Source: Leptofilum sp050292445
GTDB taxonomy: Bacteria > Chloroflexota > Anaerolineae > Promineifilales > Promineifilaceae
Length of the DNA: 39,438 nucleotides
Direction: 5' to 3'
Assembly: GCA_050292445.1 (NCBI GenBank)
Contig: JBNKLQ010000014.1
Span: forward strand, 1 to 39,438
Shown here: one piece after another, positions 39,405 to 39,438 of the stretch
Layout of the letters: every line of letters begins with the position of its first letter
Position numbering within the stretch: position 1 is the stretch's first letter
Notes under the pieces: generated by a model
Database searches by the model: none
The model's input: only the letters and a program-made list of their open reading frames with translations
What the model was told of the DNA's origin: nothing
Made by a program: the position numbers and the translations under genes

Positions 39405-39438
39405 CTCTGTTAACTAAATTATTTTGCAAATACAGAGC

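Noticed and set aside
1..39438. CRISPR array
   Set aside because: The many short repeats are palindromic octamers and scattered hairpins. There are no regularly spaced direct repeats with unique spacers of equal length.
39404..39438. 7-bp inverted repeat GCTCTGT...ACAGAGC at the window end
   Set aside because: Short, A/T-rich interior, and cut by the window edge; it cannot be judged.

Overview
The window is a chromosomal segment from a bacterium of moderate GC content, most likely a member of the Chloroflexota (Anaerolineae-like). The lineage is an inference. It rests on lipoproteins with VTRVVTETVV-type repeats and T/P-rich linkers, a WD40-type lipoprotein, a TPM protein, paired GerW/YtfJ-like proteins and a MinCDE-RodA cluster. 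No rRNA or other phylogenetic marker is present to settle it. There is no prophage, intact insertion sequence, CRISPR array or recognisable tRNA.

Layout. 1-2.5 kb: the 3' end of an unknown gene, an exported protein, a CtaG-type oxidase assembly protein and a hypothetical protein. 2.8-7.6 kb: a SpoU-type RNA methyltransferase, a metallophosphoesterase, malate dehydrogenase, a membrane M50 metalloprotease and a methylmalonyl-CoA epimerase-like VOC protein. 8-11.6 kb: two overlapping lipoprotein genes (one with a vWA domain), a free-standing structured RNA (6S-like candidate) and a 5'-nucleotidase-like lipoprotein. 11.8-18.4 kb, all on the minus strand: Lon, aldo/keto reductase, GNAT, two YtfJ/GerW-like proteins, a TPR protein and a zinc-ribbon membrane protein. 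18.7-23.7 kb: a beta-propeller lipoprotein convergent with MutS2, then a 41-residue ORF. 23.9-26.6 kb: a QorB-like reductase divergent from an HxlR regulator, and a TPM protein. 26.7-31.6 kb, minus strand: two poorly known proteins (one with an N-terminus resembling the effector-associated domains of bacterial conflict systems), haloalkane dehalogenase, an asparaginase-type Ntn hydrolase and a serine hydrolase. 31.8-39.3 kb: a Gmd-like dehydratase, minC-minD-minE and rodA, an MFS transporter with a DUF1499 gene, an Nfu-N-domain ORF and a YtxH protein.

The most remarkable feature is not a gene. The perfect palindrome ACGGCCGT occurs 77 times by my count, where chance predicts about 0.6. Of these, 72 copies lie in coding sequence, read mainly as Thr-Ala-Val (43) or x-Gly-Arg (23) and rarely as Arg-Pro (6). 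Copies are missing from lon, mdh and minD. This resembles the highly iterated palindrome HIP1 of cyanobacteria, with a different sequence.

A second layer of structure is a set of non-coding palindromic elements. One is a 90-100-bp two-hairpin element present twice in opposite orientation; a third hairpin has the same loop but a different, still self-complementary stem. Others are an 'ATCTGCGT'-type dispersed repeat, a shared terminator plus purine-rich tail, and several long perfect inverted repeats between genes.
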